Of a DNA stretch of 64,000 nucleotides, positions 44,454 to 57,242 are shown piece after piece. A program made the position numbers and the translations under genes. The DNA is from Metarhizium brunneum (Eukaryota > Ascomycota > Sordariomycetes > Hypocreales > Clavicipitaceae): NCBI RefSeq assembly GCF_013426205.1, contig NC_089422.1, forward strand, positions 806,001-870,000, read 5' to 3'. How positions within the stretch are numbered: position 1 is the stretch's first letter; every line of letters starts with the position of its first letter. Below the pieces are notes generated by a model, which saw nothing but the letters and a program-made list of their open reading frames with translations, ran no database searches and was not told the DNA's origin.

Positions 44454-44664
44454 ACCCTGAGTTGAAGAACAGCGGAGTGTAACACAGTATACGGTTTGTA
44501 CGGTAGTGCGATGCGGTGTAACGCTACAAAGACAAGAGAAACATCCAATCAATAACGTCTGCCAGCTGCATACAGGCGAGCCGCAGAACGGCTGGGCACG
44601 CAATCATGAAATCCCTAACAAGCACTCCAATAGTGACGAGTCCCTTGAAAATAATACATCATGT

Positions 44665-46068
44665 TTATAATTGTCTAGTACCGGTAATATAGAACACGAT
44701 CTTGACCAGCCCTCCGCTCCGCACCACCGCCGACCAGAAGAAACAAGATTTATACTCGTTCAAAATTTCTACAGTCCCAATATGGTTTATCCACTTCGGA
44801 ATGCTATGAAGCCGATTTTTCAAGTCCGCGACTGTCGAGGCTCTACCAAACTGGCAGCCAACCCTCTCAAACGACATCGAAAATTCGCCCTGCGACGGGT
44901 CGCAAAGAATCCGCATTTCCTTCCCAGTCAAAGGCGTTGCTATCCACAAGCTGCACCTCTTCACATCCGGATCACCATTCAATGCTCAACAGCCCCCCCC
45001 CAACAGAAAAAGCGGTGTAAGCTTTTAAGAATCTCCCGCTTGAGACTCTCCGGCTTCAGATCAAGGAGTAATCCGTCGTTTTCATCAATCTCATCCATCT
45101 CAAGGGCACCCATGAATAGCATCCGTCCTCCCTAGGAGGTGGTTCCAGAATAGACCGTGAGATTGCGCAACGTTGCCCAATAATGCGAAGGATTGATCTA
45201 GCGCCGGTAATGACTAGGACTTGGTCGGGGCCCAGAGTCGGCGTGACTAGAACAGCTGGACATGCTTCTGGACAGTTGCCAACGTAGATTCCTTCTTGGG
45301 TGGCGGATTCCCCGAAGCCAATGTTCTTGTTGGCGGATGCGGCGACAGCTCCGTTGGATCCTTGACAAGTAAGCTCTTGCTGCAGAGTACTATAGCTTGG
45401 TACGCTGACGACAGATGCTTGACGGAGCGGAATTTCGTTCCTTGTTTGGTTGAGGATTGTATCGCTGCCAAGAGCATGGAGCGAGTACTCGATCTGCTCA
45501 GAGTCTGAGATGGCGTGAAAAATATGCAGCATTTCAACATAGACGAATAGCGCTGTGATATACATCTCCACGGCTTTTGGGTGTCGCTGCGACGAGTTGT
45601 ACCAAAACACCAAAGTCATCACGCCACGACGGCGCGGATAACGTACAGAGAAACTGTTGCGCCGCCAAGCAGGCAATTTCCGTTCTGGATAAACGCAAGC
45701 GATCGCCAGAATTGAGGGACTTGATGTTTCCGCGTGGGAAGTGTTCGGGTAGTCCCAATGCAGTCTGCACGATATTCGGCATATGGTGGAGGAGAACTTG
45801 GGCCCAAAATCGTCGACAACTTGTTTGAGCATGCTATAGTCCCCGGCAGTACCAGAGGATCCTCGAAAGCAGTTGGATATTGTATCCGACACTTCAATAA
45901 GACCCCCGACGAAGAATTCCGCTTTCCGGACAAGATATTTTGTAGGAGAAGCCAAAACGGCATCAGGCTATCTTCGCCCTCTGCGTCATCGTCCAGGATG
46001 CTTAAGCGGTCGAGGCAACGCACTTGTTGCGAGCTTGGTAACATGCGGTCTGAGGTAATCTGATCCAT
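44665..46068 (-). pseudogene. poly(ADP-ribose) glycohydrolase (PARG) pseudogene
   Basis: Fungal PARG blocks appear in the right order on the minus strand but in shifting frames: MPFWLLLQNIL; DTISNCFRGSSGTAGDYSML; then VQTALGLPEHFPRG and LSRTEIACLAAQQFLCTLS; then FWYNSSQRHPKAVEMYITAL; the catalytic macro-domain region ANKNIGFGESATQEGIYVG with CPEACPAVLVTPTLGPDQVL; then LFMGALEMDEID...LLLDLKPESLKREI; and last NGDPDVKRCSLWIA near the C-terminus. Joining these needs about six frameshifts, near 45905, 45780, 45605, 45130, 45024 and 44990, several in homopolymers. The PARG signature ends QEE; here it is QEG (codon GGA at 45290-45292), losing a catalytic glutamate. Intact PARG removes ADP-ribose chains from proteins. 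Nearby real genes have no such breaks, so this is decay and not poor sequence. Confidence 0.8.
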
Positions 46069-46316
46069 GGCAATGCCCCAGATGTCTTGGAAATTCTTTG
46101 ATCTTTGCTTTATCCATCAGCAAAGGAATCGACATTGAAATGTCGCAGGCCAAGTCCTGCGAATGCGATGAGTCAGTCAGCGGCCGCCTCAAAACAGGGC
46201 GGGGCTGACTGACCTCTGCTTATAATAAGAAAATATACTATGTTTCACCCATGACGATGCCATGATTTCCATAGAATCTCAACCCCGTTTTTGGCCAATA
46301 TAGCATTGCAGTTCTC

Positions 46317-48084
46317 TCATACCATAAGGAAGTTCATTTGTGGGTCCTTTAAAGTCTGAACCCAGCTCTTGGTCCCTTGACCTTTGTTGTCCAGGTCCCA
46401 AATGACTTGCAATGTCTCCATAGCGGTGTATATAAAACCCCAGGGGCAGGATCTCACAAGCCGCTGCAATCTGTCCATGACCCATTCCCTCCTAGCGCGA
46501 CCGCCAGCTTCGGCTCCCGCAATAAAAGTCGGCCACGTCGTAGCCTTGAAATTGGGATCATTGTCGGGAATGCTGGACAGATGCTTAAATATGTCGCGGC
46601 TCAGAGCCTCCGCCACTTGACCGTGATCGTTCATTTGGCTCATCGATGGAATCGCCTGCAAAATATATAGACATGCTGCAAGGCGGTGAGCTGACCCTGC
46701 GTGAATTCTGCTTTGAATTGGTGCATCCTGTAGATAAGACATATTCCGAACATCGTTGGCCCATCCATTGATGTCAAAAGCTTGAGCTTCCTGGATGAGG
46801 ACTAGACCTGCTGCCCTGACGTCTTCTTCGGAAGCGATGTCAGGAGAGACGTTGGATAACTGGGAGGCCGAATGTAGAATGGTGAGAATTTCAGGAGGAC
46901 AGCAGAGGTAGCTGTTGGCTGCTGCTCTTTGGAGTATGAAAGGAATCTGAGATGGCTGGAAGTAGGATTGGGTGTCAAACGAGGCCGCAGGCATGAATGC
47001 AGAAGCCAGGATGAAGTAGCTTTTCAATCGTCAGTCGCACAAATCGAAACGGCAGCGCGCTTTCCCCCCCAACTTACATAAAGCAATCCGACAGCATGTA
47101 GTCTCGCAAGGCAGTATCTGCCACACTATCAGGTTGTAACAAGGACATGATTCTCCCAGCCCCCTCAAGGTGAGCTTTCCAGCCATGTTTCCCCGACTCA
47201 ATCAACTCGACGTTGATGAAGAAGAGAGCGGCAGCAAGCACAACATCACCCCCAGTCGTTTTGATGTTTTCTACCGCACCACGCATCAAGGTCAACGCCT
47301 TGGATTTGGCGACCAGCGCGTCCTGGAGTGCGCGACGCGATGCTTGTTCAATGCCCACAGTAACACCGTCGTCCACACCCTTCGGGTGATGTGCCAGCGG
47401 AGCACGAACCAAGTTCGACATGTGTGCCGCCGATGCAGCGACTATAATGTGCTGCAGGAGTGGGTGAGCCCTAGTCAATGGAAGCAAGCCACGAAACGGG
47501 TTGCGTTCCGGAATGTCTTGAGATACAAGATCTTTACAGACTCGATTCGTAACTTTCCGGATGGGATGAATTAGCCAACCGCACCACCACCAACAAGAGA
47601 TGTAGACATGTCCAAACTTACAATACGACAGGTAATACCGATGATCATACTGCATATCCTGGTACAGAGGATCTGCCAAAGCCCACGGACTGGTAACAAC
47701 ACCCTCTGGCGATGGTGATCTTAAAACCAGTTTCGCATCACCCTGATATTCTGACATGGACATGTCCACCGGGGTTCCCGCATCACTACACAAAGAAGGA
47801 GGTGAGCTGCTCGGCGTAAGGAAATCCAAATCAGCCTTCTTTCCGGCCACTCTTGTTGCTCGAGCCGCCGTCCTTGCAGCTGCGTCTACAGGAGCACTCG
47901 ACGTCCTCCCAGCAAGCTTGCCGCGGCTGGCGACCGCGCCTGTCCAGCGGAACAGTTTCCCATATCCAAGACATTCCTTTCCAGCGGCAGTACATTTGTT
48001 GCAGTGTGGGTATGACTGGTCACACCGGAGCCGTTGTCGCCGACAGTTGTGGCAGGGCTTGGTCGGCGGGTTGGTCGAGTCCAT
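46317..48084 (-). CDS. Zn(II)2Cys6 transcription factor
   Basis: Three exons on the minus strand (48084-47622, 47552-47078, 47019-46317) with introns of 69 nt (GTAAGT, branch GCTAAT) and 58 nt (GTAAGT, acceptor AAAAG) give 546 residues. The fungal binuclear zinc cluster is at the N-terminus: C11, C14, C21, C28, C31 and C38 in CHNCRRQRLRCDQSYPHCNK followed by CTAAGKEC. A Ser/Pro-rich linker leads to the C-terminal 'fungal-specific transcription factor 2' type region, with HPLLQHIIVAASAAHMSNL and HLEGAGRIMSLL. The first splice was set by phase so that YYLSYF joins TNRVCKDL, a common motif of this group. It should be a nuclear DNA-binding regulator; target genes are unknown. Its nearest neighbour downstream is the PARG pseudogene, so no gene cluster suggests a pathway. 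Confidence 0.88.
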
Positions 48085-51000
48085 GGCTTCGAGTAGCCCT
48101 GGAGGTTTGCTGTATCTGGTAATCCCAAGTCAATTGAGCCTGTCGGCCCATCTGTGCAGCATGCATATCGATTCGAAGGACGGAAAGCCTTCTCTTTGCC
48201 TTTTGCGTTTCACGGCTAAATGTGTCTCGGCGTTTTTTGCGGCCGAGCTTGAATGAGGTAATGACTCTGGGCCATGAGGTATTGACTGAAAGTTTGGCGC
48301 TAGACTGAAATAGGCAGCCAAGGCGCACTTTTCTTTTTAAGCTTTGCTTTGATTGGTTGTGCGAACAGGTTGATTTCTCTTACCACGTCGAGCATAAAGA
48401 CGGCGCGTGTTCTTTTTTCTTTTTTTCGTTTTTTTCTCTCATATTCCAGCTATAATGCTAGTTACTGGAATGTTAATTTAAGCTCAAGGGCACCTCGCCC
48501 TAGTGAAGACAGCCTTCGTCTTTATAATAACCAACTCGATGACCCTCAGAAAGTCACCATACTTGGAGAATTTAGGACTCCTGTCTCCAACATTTCAACT
48601 CCTTTACAGCAAAGTCCCGTCCCATTGTTCATCTCTCAACTTTCAGAGATGTTCAATATCGAGGTCGTTGATGGTTACACCAGCCCTGAAGGCCCAGCCG
48701 ATTAGCCCACGAACCTAGCAAAACATGTCTACCATTCGACAGGAACTCCCAAAGTATTCATGCTCTACTGCAATTCTACAGTTTGATTTGGCATGTGGGT
48801 CGTCATGGCTGCAGCTCATCCCATTGACGGTGTAACAATATAAAGGACGTACGCCCCATAGTAAGAATGCTCAGAAACCTGGGTCTTGCCCAGGATGATG
48901 ATGTCCAGAAATACATCATATCAATCTGACCAAACGCCCTATCCAGGACCACAAATTTCGCGGCCAAGTGCTCGATATGTCACTTGTCAGTGTTGTTTAA
49001 TTCTTCGAGTCTGATCTGATGGGCCCTGTATCCCACCCATCGCACACGAGCGACGGAGGTCTGTGAATGCCGGGACTCTATTTCACGGCATTTGAGGGCC
49101 GCTCAAGGCAATATTGAGGGGATCCTCACCTCATGCGGTCAACCTATCGCGCACTCAACCAAGGCACCATTCCGCTTGGCAAGATCCGGGGCGGATGCGC
49201 CCTGCGGAGTAAATCTCCCGATTCTCCATCCAAAATGCGACAGTGTCTAAACTCTAGCTCGAAGCTTGAAAAGCAAATCCGTCTCCCAAGATTTGCTCAT
49301 TCCTCGAACTTCGGTGTTACTGAGAGCAGTAGTAGCTCTTTCAAGCATTGTCAGGTGGCCACATTCGTTGTGAGACAACAGTCTCAGAGTTTCCAAACCT
49401 CGCCCGCCCCAAACTCCGAGTCATTTGCAAATGGCAAGCACCAACAGCGGCGGCACCATGACAGATCGCCTCGAGAATGCCCCTGCAGGAAATGCTCCAA
49501 AGGGCATCATCCAGACGCCATCAAAAAGGGTGGCGTCTCAACCAAGCTTTTTTTGTTGCATATTTGGTCTCCGGTTGGTTTAGCCCAAGAAGTCAGCTTC
49601 CCCCCCAACTTTGATATATCTGTGCGTCTCCGGAGCGCGGCTGCAAGCGCACAAGCACTTTTGCTTCACCCATTCACCAATCGCCTTGTCCCTCCAATAA
49701 GGCGCATGGCCTTGCCATGTCAAGCCGGTACTAGCCAGCGGGACCGAAATGACATGCACGACGCCACTGTTGCCCGCGCTTTCAAGACGACTCTTCACTG
49801 ATAGGGCATGTGGCGCGGCATCCATACATACCTTAAGTATGTATGTATCTTGCACCAGCTGGACGACTGCCATGTGATATTTCGGGCCTGCGCCCAAAAG
49901 TCATTTTCAGGACCCCTGCTGCGTCTGCATCTGCGTCTGCTGCAGGTCTCTTAATGCGGTCAAACCCGCGGTGCTGTGGGTGCCGAATCCTGGTCTGGAC
50001 CGGCAGCATGTTCTTTGACGGGCGCTTCGTTCCGTATCGAATCATTCATGGTTCATGACGCACAAACAGATTTGCTGGAGTGGAGTGAACATGGGGTGCA
50101 ATGTGTTTGCCAGTGGGGGGACAAAAAGCAACGTCGTATCATGTTGCCTTGAGATGCGATCGTATTGGTTATTGTTGTTCTCCTTGTTGCTCCAGATCAG
50201 CTATAGGAGATGGCGGACTTTGTTTTATATGTCGCCCCCCGAAGGAATATGAACCCAACCGATGCAAGTCTCCTGGTGGTGGCATCTTCACACAGGACGC
50301 GCCTGTTCTTATTTGCCAAGCCTCACCCCCTTGTGGCTATATAACAGGCTGCTGACCAGGCTCATCATGAGAATTGCCTTCACAGACTCCGGAAATTCCC
50401 ATAGTAAAACTCAGTGGTCCCTTGGATTCGGAGAAAACGACCGTGTGAGTGTGGGTAGCGACGTATTTAATCCAGGAAGCAGGCAGACGTGAAAAATGAA
50501 ATTTGATCCAAGGTTCATTTGCTATTGTCACAGTCATACCATTCTGGACACCCGATTTCACCGATGTCCCTGTACTGTTTAACATTCCACAAGGCACTAC
50601 GTAAGAGAAGTCAACGCTGAATTACCAATATCGAGCGGCGGTGTAATTGGCTCGTGCACCAGCCAATGACTGCCCAAGGGATCGTGAAGGCAAGTTCGAA
50701 ATCGAGCCATGCGTTCAATATCGAGATGGGGTGCCAACATCAACAGCATGTCTTATTTCGAGTGACGGCAGTATTGACTATGCTTGTCGAATAGCGATAC
50801 TATGTGTAAATGAGGAGATTGACATGGAAGCTGCCCTCTCCTGTATGAATTATGGGGTATGATCCCGGTCGGATTGTTGTCAGCGGCGACAGAACTGAAG
50901 CATGCCATTATATACGATCTCAGGTTACGAAGGAGCTGAGTTGGCGTCTGGGGTGCTTGAGGAGACAGGATGCATATATATCTCCCCGAAGAATTTGCCG

Positions 51001-54000
51001 CACTAGCCTGTTGCTGAACCGAGCTGCTGGTTGAAGATCCCAAGAGGACGCGTTTGCCTTGCTGCGCAGAGTAGAGATATAAGATTTTCACCGCGGGTCG
51101 GCAAAGGAGATGCAGCATTTAACATATCGATGCTGATACGGCAACTTGTTCTTCCGTACAAAAATGTTTGGCAGAACGTCTCGCAGTCGCCTGTGTTTGC
51201 GGGGTTGGGACAGATGACGGGTTCCGGCAGTTTGTGTAAATTGACGATGATGTTGCACCATGGTCCGCGGGGCTCCAACAACTGTCAAGCCAGGATCACC
51301 ACGGATCACTGCAGGGTCGATCGCGAGGTCACATTCTGCCGCAGGTTGGGCGCCGAATTGGGATGTTGTATTCTTTGTGGCAGCTGTAGCACCCAAAAGT
51401 CCCGCTCGCTGAACCGGTCAGCGTATACATGGGCGAATAGCTGTAGAATGACAAAATAGGTGTGGGAGACTACCAGACGTCGATAACTAACACTTATGCG
51501 GCGAACTACAACTTGCTACCTGGGAAGAGGCGACAAGAGGCCTAAATAGATACGGTGTCTTGCGGGTCAAACCACTGGTCGGGGAAACCACTGTATACAC
51601 GTCATACACAACATAATTTAACGGCTGTAAAAGCTTCGGCGTAGCAATTCTCTGGCATCGACTGTGCGACGTCGCAAATTGCTCATGGATGCCATCCAGA
51701 TTGGGAAGACACCATCAGCCCGTAGAATTGCACGTAGTATTATAGCTGTTCTTTGCAATACGTACCAGGCGATGCACCTCTTAAATCCCTTGTGCTGCGG
51801 AGTTTTCGGAAACGATCTGACCAGCACGTTCGGAGTCGTGAAGAGTAGTCGGAGACTTCTACCAAAATTAATAACACTTTTAAGCGCTAGCAGGGGCATC
51901 ACCGCAGCATGGCTGGTCGTGTTTAGCTCTCCACCTGTCGCGTGGGTTGGCATGGTAGATCCTTGCCCAGATCATGACTGGAAGCGAGACGGAATGATGC
52001 ACAGCCTCTCGTCATCACTTCAAGCCTGTTTGTGCCGTGCATAAAGGCCGCCGATATGGTATCTGTTTCCTTCTCCTCGGCTCCCAGGGCCGGACCAAAC
52101 AGTTTAACCGAACGAGCTAGTACTGGCATCTGATTGTGGTCCTGTCCGCGATGGGTGACATACCCGAACAGGCGTCATTGGGCGACTGGCTCTGCCATGG
52201 CAGCAGCCTTTCTGGATGCCGCAAAGTCAAATTCTTGAGTGCCTGGCATTTCTACGAGTCAGCACGAGGGTCATGGCCAAGACGCAGCTTTAATTGCCTT
52301 TGATGGGGGGGGTGAGGTTCGATCAGCCTTGCGACCCGAGTGGCTCATAAGGAATCTACCATTCCCCAAAGGCAATTAGCAAACCATATTTTTAGTGCAT
52401 TGGGATATTCAAGTGGCTCAATGCATGTATGCCCGGGATTCGCACCGAAATAAACAGCTTACTTGGTTGGCTGAGAAACATTCCCCAGCAAAAGTGCTAC
52501 GCTTGGCGTCGAGTTGGCCTTGTGCCCTACAGCAACAGGCCAAGAGAATCGTTGTGTAATGCTCGAACAACTCGAGCGGAGTGAGAAATCTTGGGGATCA
52601 AGTAGCAGTTCTTTGCTTCGGAAACGGACCCCATTCCCAAAAGTCCTTTTGTTTTCTGGAACTTTAGCAAGTCTAGCGGGAGTTTGGTTGGTGCTTGTCA
52701 TGGGTGCCCCCCAGGAATGATCCCAGCAGGCACAGAACCGCACAGGCCCTGGGGGTTGTATGGTGAGCAATGGTTGGTTCCCAAGTTATCTGGGGAGGCC
52801 ATCTTGAGCAGGTTCCATCGCATGATGCCGACCAAATGTTGGTGTCGACTCGGCCAAATGCACTGTATGTATGTTATTCAATGCGTAGCTTGGGTTACAT
52901 CTCGAGTTTCCTGAAATAATGCGAGACAAGTGGCAACGTTGAAGACAAGGTAGATTGCAGGCAGTCCTCCCTGCCTGGGGGTAGTTGCAAGTTGCCACGC
53001 TTCCAACAAAGAAACAAACCAAAACGAAGACGAGATGCAAGAGAAGTAATGCAAGAGATGCAAGTGGAGCTGAACTGTCCAGAGCTGGAGGCTGCTTCCG
53101 CCGCCTGCGACACCGAACTTCCCTGCTGGGTCTTTGATAGTCGCGCTTTCCCTGTCGGCTGGATTGTACCATGTATTGCCTGCGTCGGCCTGCCAGGCAC
53201 CAACATTGATGATTGAATGCATTCAATGTTTGATCGATATGTGCTCGAGCTGCCAAACCTGTGCCCCGTTTCAGCTTTGCATCGTAAATACCATTTCTCA
53301 TCCCAATGCAAAGCCACAACTGCGACCAGCAATACTACATACCAAGTACGTACCTTATTACATACCTGGGTGCCTCCCAGTTATTATTATGCCTGGTTTC
53401 AACAAACAATGCGCCGCTCAGCAGGTTGGGCGGGCCAAGGAGGTGTCCAGAAACCCCTCCCCGGACCGTCCAGATGGCTGTGTTATGCCACGCACAAAGC
53501 CAATAGTTCTCTAAGACAATCAACTAGCTTTACCCCATATGGAGTTCAGGGGATATTAAAATTGAACTTTACCCTGATGCTGAACCAGGAATACATGCAT
53601 TGGACTCTGTGTCCTCTGTTTCAGTCGCCACGACCTTCATGACTACTACGGTAGTACTACCTAGGTCGGCCCATATCCTCCCCCGGTATCTAATATCGAT
53701 CAACCAATCATGTCTTGTCTAATACTGAGCAGGTGAACATATAGTACTTTAGCGACGAAGGCTCGACTATTTGACATATGTTTCCAGTGCAACGACAAAG
53801 TGTCATGCATGCTCTAGCTATACCGAAACGTGGTCAAAATTATCATGTGTGTCGAAATGAAGCTCCAGACAACAGTTCCTATATTATATGTACCCCTAAG
53901 TTCTAACCCTCCGCGGTTCAAATTCTGGAAGTCACCCCGGCATTACACTCCACCTTTGAAGGATGGAAACACAAGGGCATCCACCAATCGCGATGCCGTT

Positions 54001-57000
54001 CTCTCACTAATGCCAACCCAATCCATCAGGTAGTACTGACCGATGACCGTCATCCTGCTCACCCAGCGGAACAGAGGCCCGGAACAACCAGCACACGAGC
54101 CTTGCTACGTCGTATGGTGGAATTCAGACCTGTTGGCGCCAAAGTTCCCCGAAGAGCGAAGCTTATACCAGTCCAGTTCCCCCCTGTCATCATACTGAAC
54201 AACTATGGTTTGTACAAGCTCCTCGCGACGATATCAGCCAGAGAACTAGTCTAGCCACTCGCGCGGAAAGGCCCGGCGTCTTTTTTTATTCATTATCCCG
54301 CCGTGGCAGATTTAAGGTGCGGAATTGATATCGGCAGATGGCTGGCGCTGAAAGAGCACAGACCTGCGGATCTCTAGGTTCTAATTTGGGGAAGACCAAC
54401 ATCGCTTCCACATTTAGGGTTTTTAATCGAGGGCACGATCAGGTGCCCGAGAAATCAACCCACAGTTCGTCTCTTGTTGGTTTCACAAGGTATTCACAGA
54501 GATGTGAACATTTGCCAGTATACACTGGGTCTGATGATGCTTGTACACAGTGTGGTGCGATTACCGGGCACTCCCTACAGGACTGGACCCCATCCTCCTG
54601 ACTCGGAGCGGATCATCAGTGTACATATGTATGGATGTATGGCAAAGAGCTGACAGAACAAACCGAGAGTATTCCATAAAACAAGTCATTGTCCGTCCAG
54701 TCTTACCATCAAGGAAAACCTCTTGCTCGGGGAGAAGCCCTTAGGCGTGGCCATTTCAGATGGGCCTGATTCACGCCCAATGTTGCGGGAACTTCCACCA
54801 CACAAAATCCATTGGGAGCATTTCCTGATTGTCGAAACTTTCAGTTTATGCCGCCGCAGATCCGGCAGAATGCCTTTTGCATGCTGGATGTGAGATTTGC
54901 TCCCCTGCTCCGTAGTTCAACGGTAGTTGATGCGGCGAATGGGCAACATGGAGAGTCAGGGAAGTTGCCTATTCCTTGTCAAGTTGCTGATCCTTCCGGT
55001 CCAGTTCAGCCTTTACACCAAACCAAGTCTCGCGTATTAACTAAGGCATATGAGAAAGCATCAGCAGGCGTTGAGTATCGTTATTTTAAGACGCACTTAC
55101 AGGACAGCATTACGTGCTATGGGGTCTTAATTTACATGACCACCCTGGCTACGACTTGGTCCTAATACATAAATTAGCCGGCAACCTTGGTGCAGGGGGG
55201 TCATCCACACAATAGCTGGGGTCTCGTAATCTACGATGTTGTTTGCTTCAAGCGTTTGGATTCCTAGACATTTGGCATAACGACGAGTCAGTCCGATGAA
55301 CTGTGACTGCGTCGGAAACTTGAAAGTCTCGAAGACGATTGAGCTGGCTTTAGCGCAACATCCTAGAATGGCAACTCTCAGCACGCCTGGAATTGCAGCG
55401 TCAAGAGGAAGACTTCTGACAGCCAGTGGCGTCAGTATTAGCCGATGGAGGGTGATAGGATGCGGCTGCACCAGTATGCATAATGCACCTACAACAAGTA
55501 CTCCGAACTTGGTGCTGATTTAGGGGCGACGGAGTACTACATCTCACCCTTGCTTCTCAAGTCTGGGCTCCGGAATTGTGGTTGTGGAACCAGAGCCAAC
55601 CCTCGAGCTCGGGAACATATTGAAGACCAGCAGTACTTGAGGGTGCGTCCGGCCTGAAGTGGCAGAAACCAGGGGGCGTTCTGGGGACACACAGGGCTGC
55701 AGTTTGTCAAACTATCGCCGTAGCAGGTTATGAGAATAACGAGGCTTTTACTGCGGAAGCGTCTGCTTCGTAGGGCGGGCCATGGGATAGCTCTGCAGGC
55801 GTCGTGGTGGCGGGAGAAACAAGGTCAGGAAGACGGTACTTGAAATGGCGACGGCTGGGCAAGTTGCAGACTGCGCATGCAATGGCAATGGTTCGTCTCT
55901 CAAGGTCGAAACCGAACCCCGGCGAGCAGCCAGACGTATGGTCCAACATATTCGGTTCGAAATGCAAAGGCATAATGACCAAGACGATGAAGGTTTTTTG
56001 ATGTTTCCGGATACTTTCTCCGCCGACGAAATTTTCTCTCCGCGAGATGACGTGCCGCCTGCTTGGTGCCCGACTGATGAAGCTTGAGCTCCAGGTCTTG
56101 CCTCATACTGGCCGCAGCTTGGCGAGAATCCGAAACACTCCCGCAATCCGATGATGGTTCTCTTCAATGCACCGCATAGCCAAAATACAGAACGAAACAA
56201 ACCAAACGCAACTCGCAACGCTGCTCAAGTGCCACCAGCATGGCTAGCCAGCAAACCATGCCCGGCATAAGATCAGCTTGACCATCCGGTCGCACAGGGC
56301 CTTGATCCACGACCCCTATGGTGGTAGATCGTCTCGAGTTCCTCCAGCCCACGCATTAACCCTATCCACCTTGACCGTTTGACCATCAACGGACCCCAGT
56401 GACATTCACTGGAGCCTCTACAGTTGCCACCAGCTGCGATGCCAATCCGCGGCAAAGAGGAGCGGCGCCAGAGACCCTTGTGACGCGCCCAGGCGTGGTT
56501 GCCACCCCCCCTTGTCACCCTCACCCCCTCCTCCATCTAGCCGGCCCGTGGTGTCTGATTTACTATTCGCCCCCCTCCCCCCGTGACAACCACGCCTCCA
56601 GGTTGCTTGGTCTAACGAGCCTGGGACTCTATCAGTGTTGCGAACCTGTGATAGGCACAATGGCTTGTTACTCCGGCCTTCTCATCCAGTTTCTGGTCGC
56701 CTCACCACCCCACCTCCTGAGCCTCTTCCCAAAGATGAATGTCACGGACTTTTTCGTCCCAGGTTTCCCTTCAGGTTCTGGGCAACTCGTTTAGCTAGAT
56801 TTGACCCACCGCCAATTTGTGACAGATGTGCTTGCAGTTGAAGACCCCAGTGATCCGGGATCGCTTAGTGGCATGTCCCCCCAGATCTGATTTACATTAC
56901 TTCCGATTCATCAGGTTGGTGGTGTACATGCATATGAATTTGGTCTTGTGCGGGATTAGGACAGACTTACTTATACCAGGTTAATCCCCATCCAGCCGTA

Positions 57001-57242
57001 TCGTCGGAACCGCCATCTGAACAACCTACTCGCCAACATCCGCATTGAGCTTTCTTTTACAGATCAACAAGCCATCAAAAAGCAGTCTTTCCGTCTCAGT
57101 CTATTTGCTCTACTCAGACACAACCTTCTCGTTCTTTTCCACGCAATTGAGGACAAGATATTCAACGGCGTGCCCCCGCCGCTTCACACAAGCCCTCCGT
57201 TAAACCACAACACTGTGACATTACCAGTCATCGTCTTGTGAA
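48085..57242. other. 9-kb gene desert upstream of the flbC-like gene
   Basis: No gene of recognisable family on either strand over 9.1 kb. Short frames are plentiful but low in coding character. The last kilobase before the flbC-like gene has C-rich and pyrimidine-rich tracts (about 56,500-56,585) suggesting a long leader or promoter. A frame ending at 56087 (with RFEMQRHNDQDDEGFLMFPD) looks slightly more protein-like than the rest, but it has no start and no family. Confidence 0.5.

Noticed and set aside
49133..49801. 222-codon plus-strand frame in the desert before the flbC-like gene, and a 50-codon ATG frame within it at 49431-49583
   Set aside because: Neither shows a domain, consistent composition or clear promoter. 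The short one begins in a fair context, but I cannot support it as a gene.
54900..54975. tRNA-like words (TAGTTCAACGGTAG) resembling a D-arm
   Set aside because: No acceptor stem, anticodon arm or T-loop (GGTTCRANTCC) can be folded around it.
55801..56087. Possible terminal exon ending with MFPDTFSADEIFSPRDD
   Set aside because: The C-terminal part looks protein-like and a CTGCAG acceptor precedes it, but no upstream exon or start could be found, and the opposite strand is also open.
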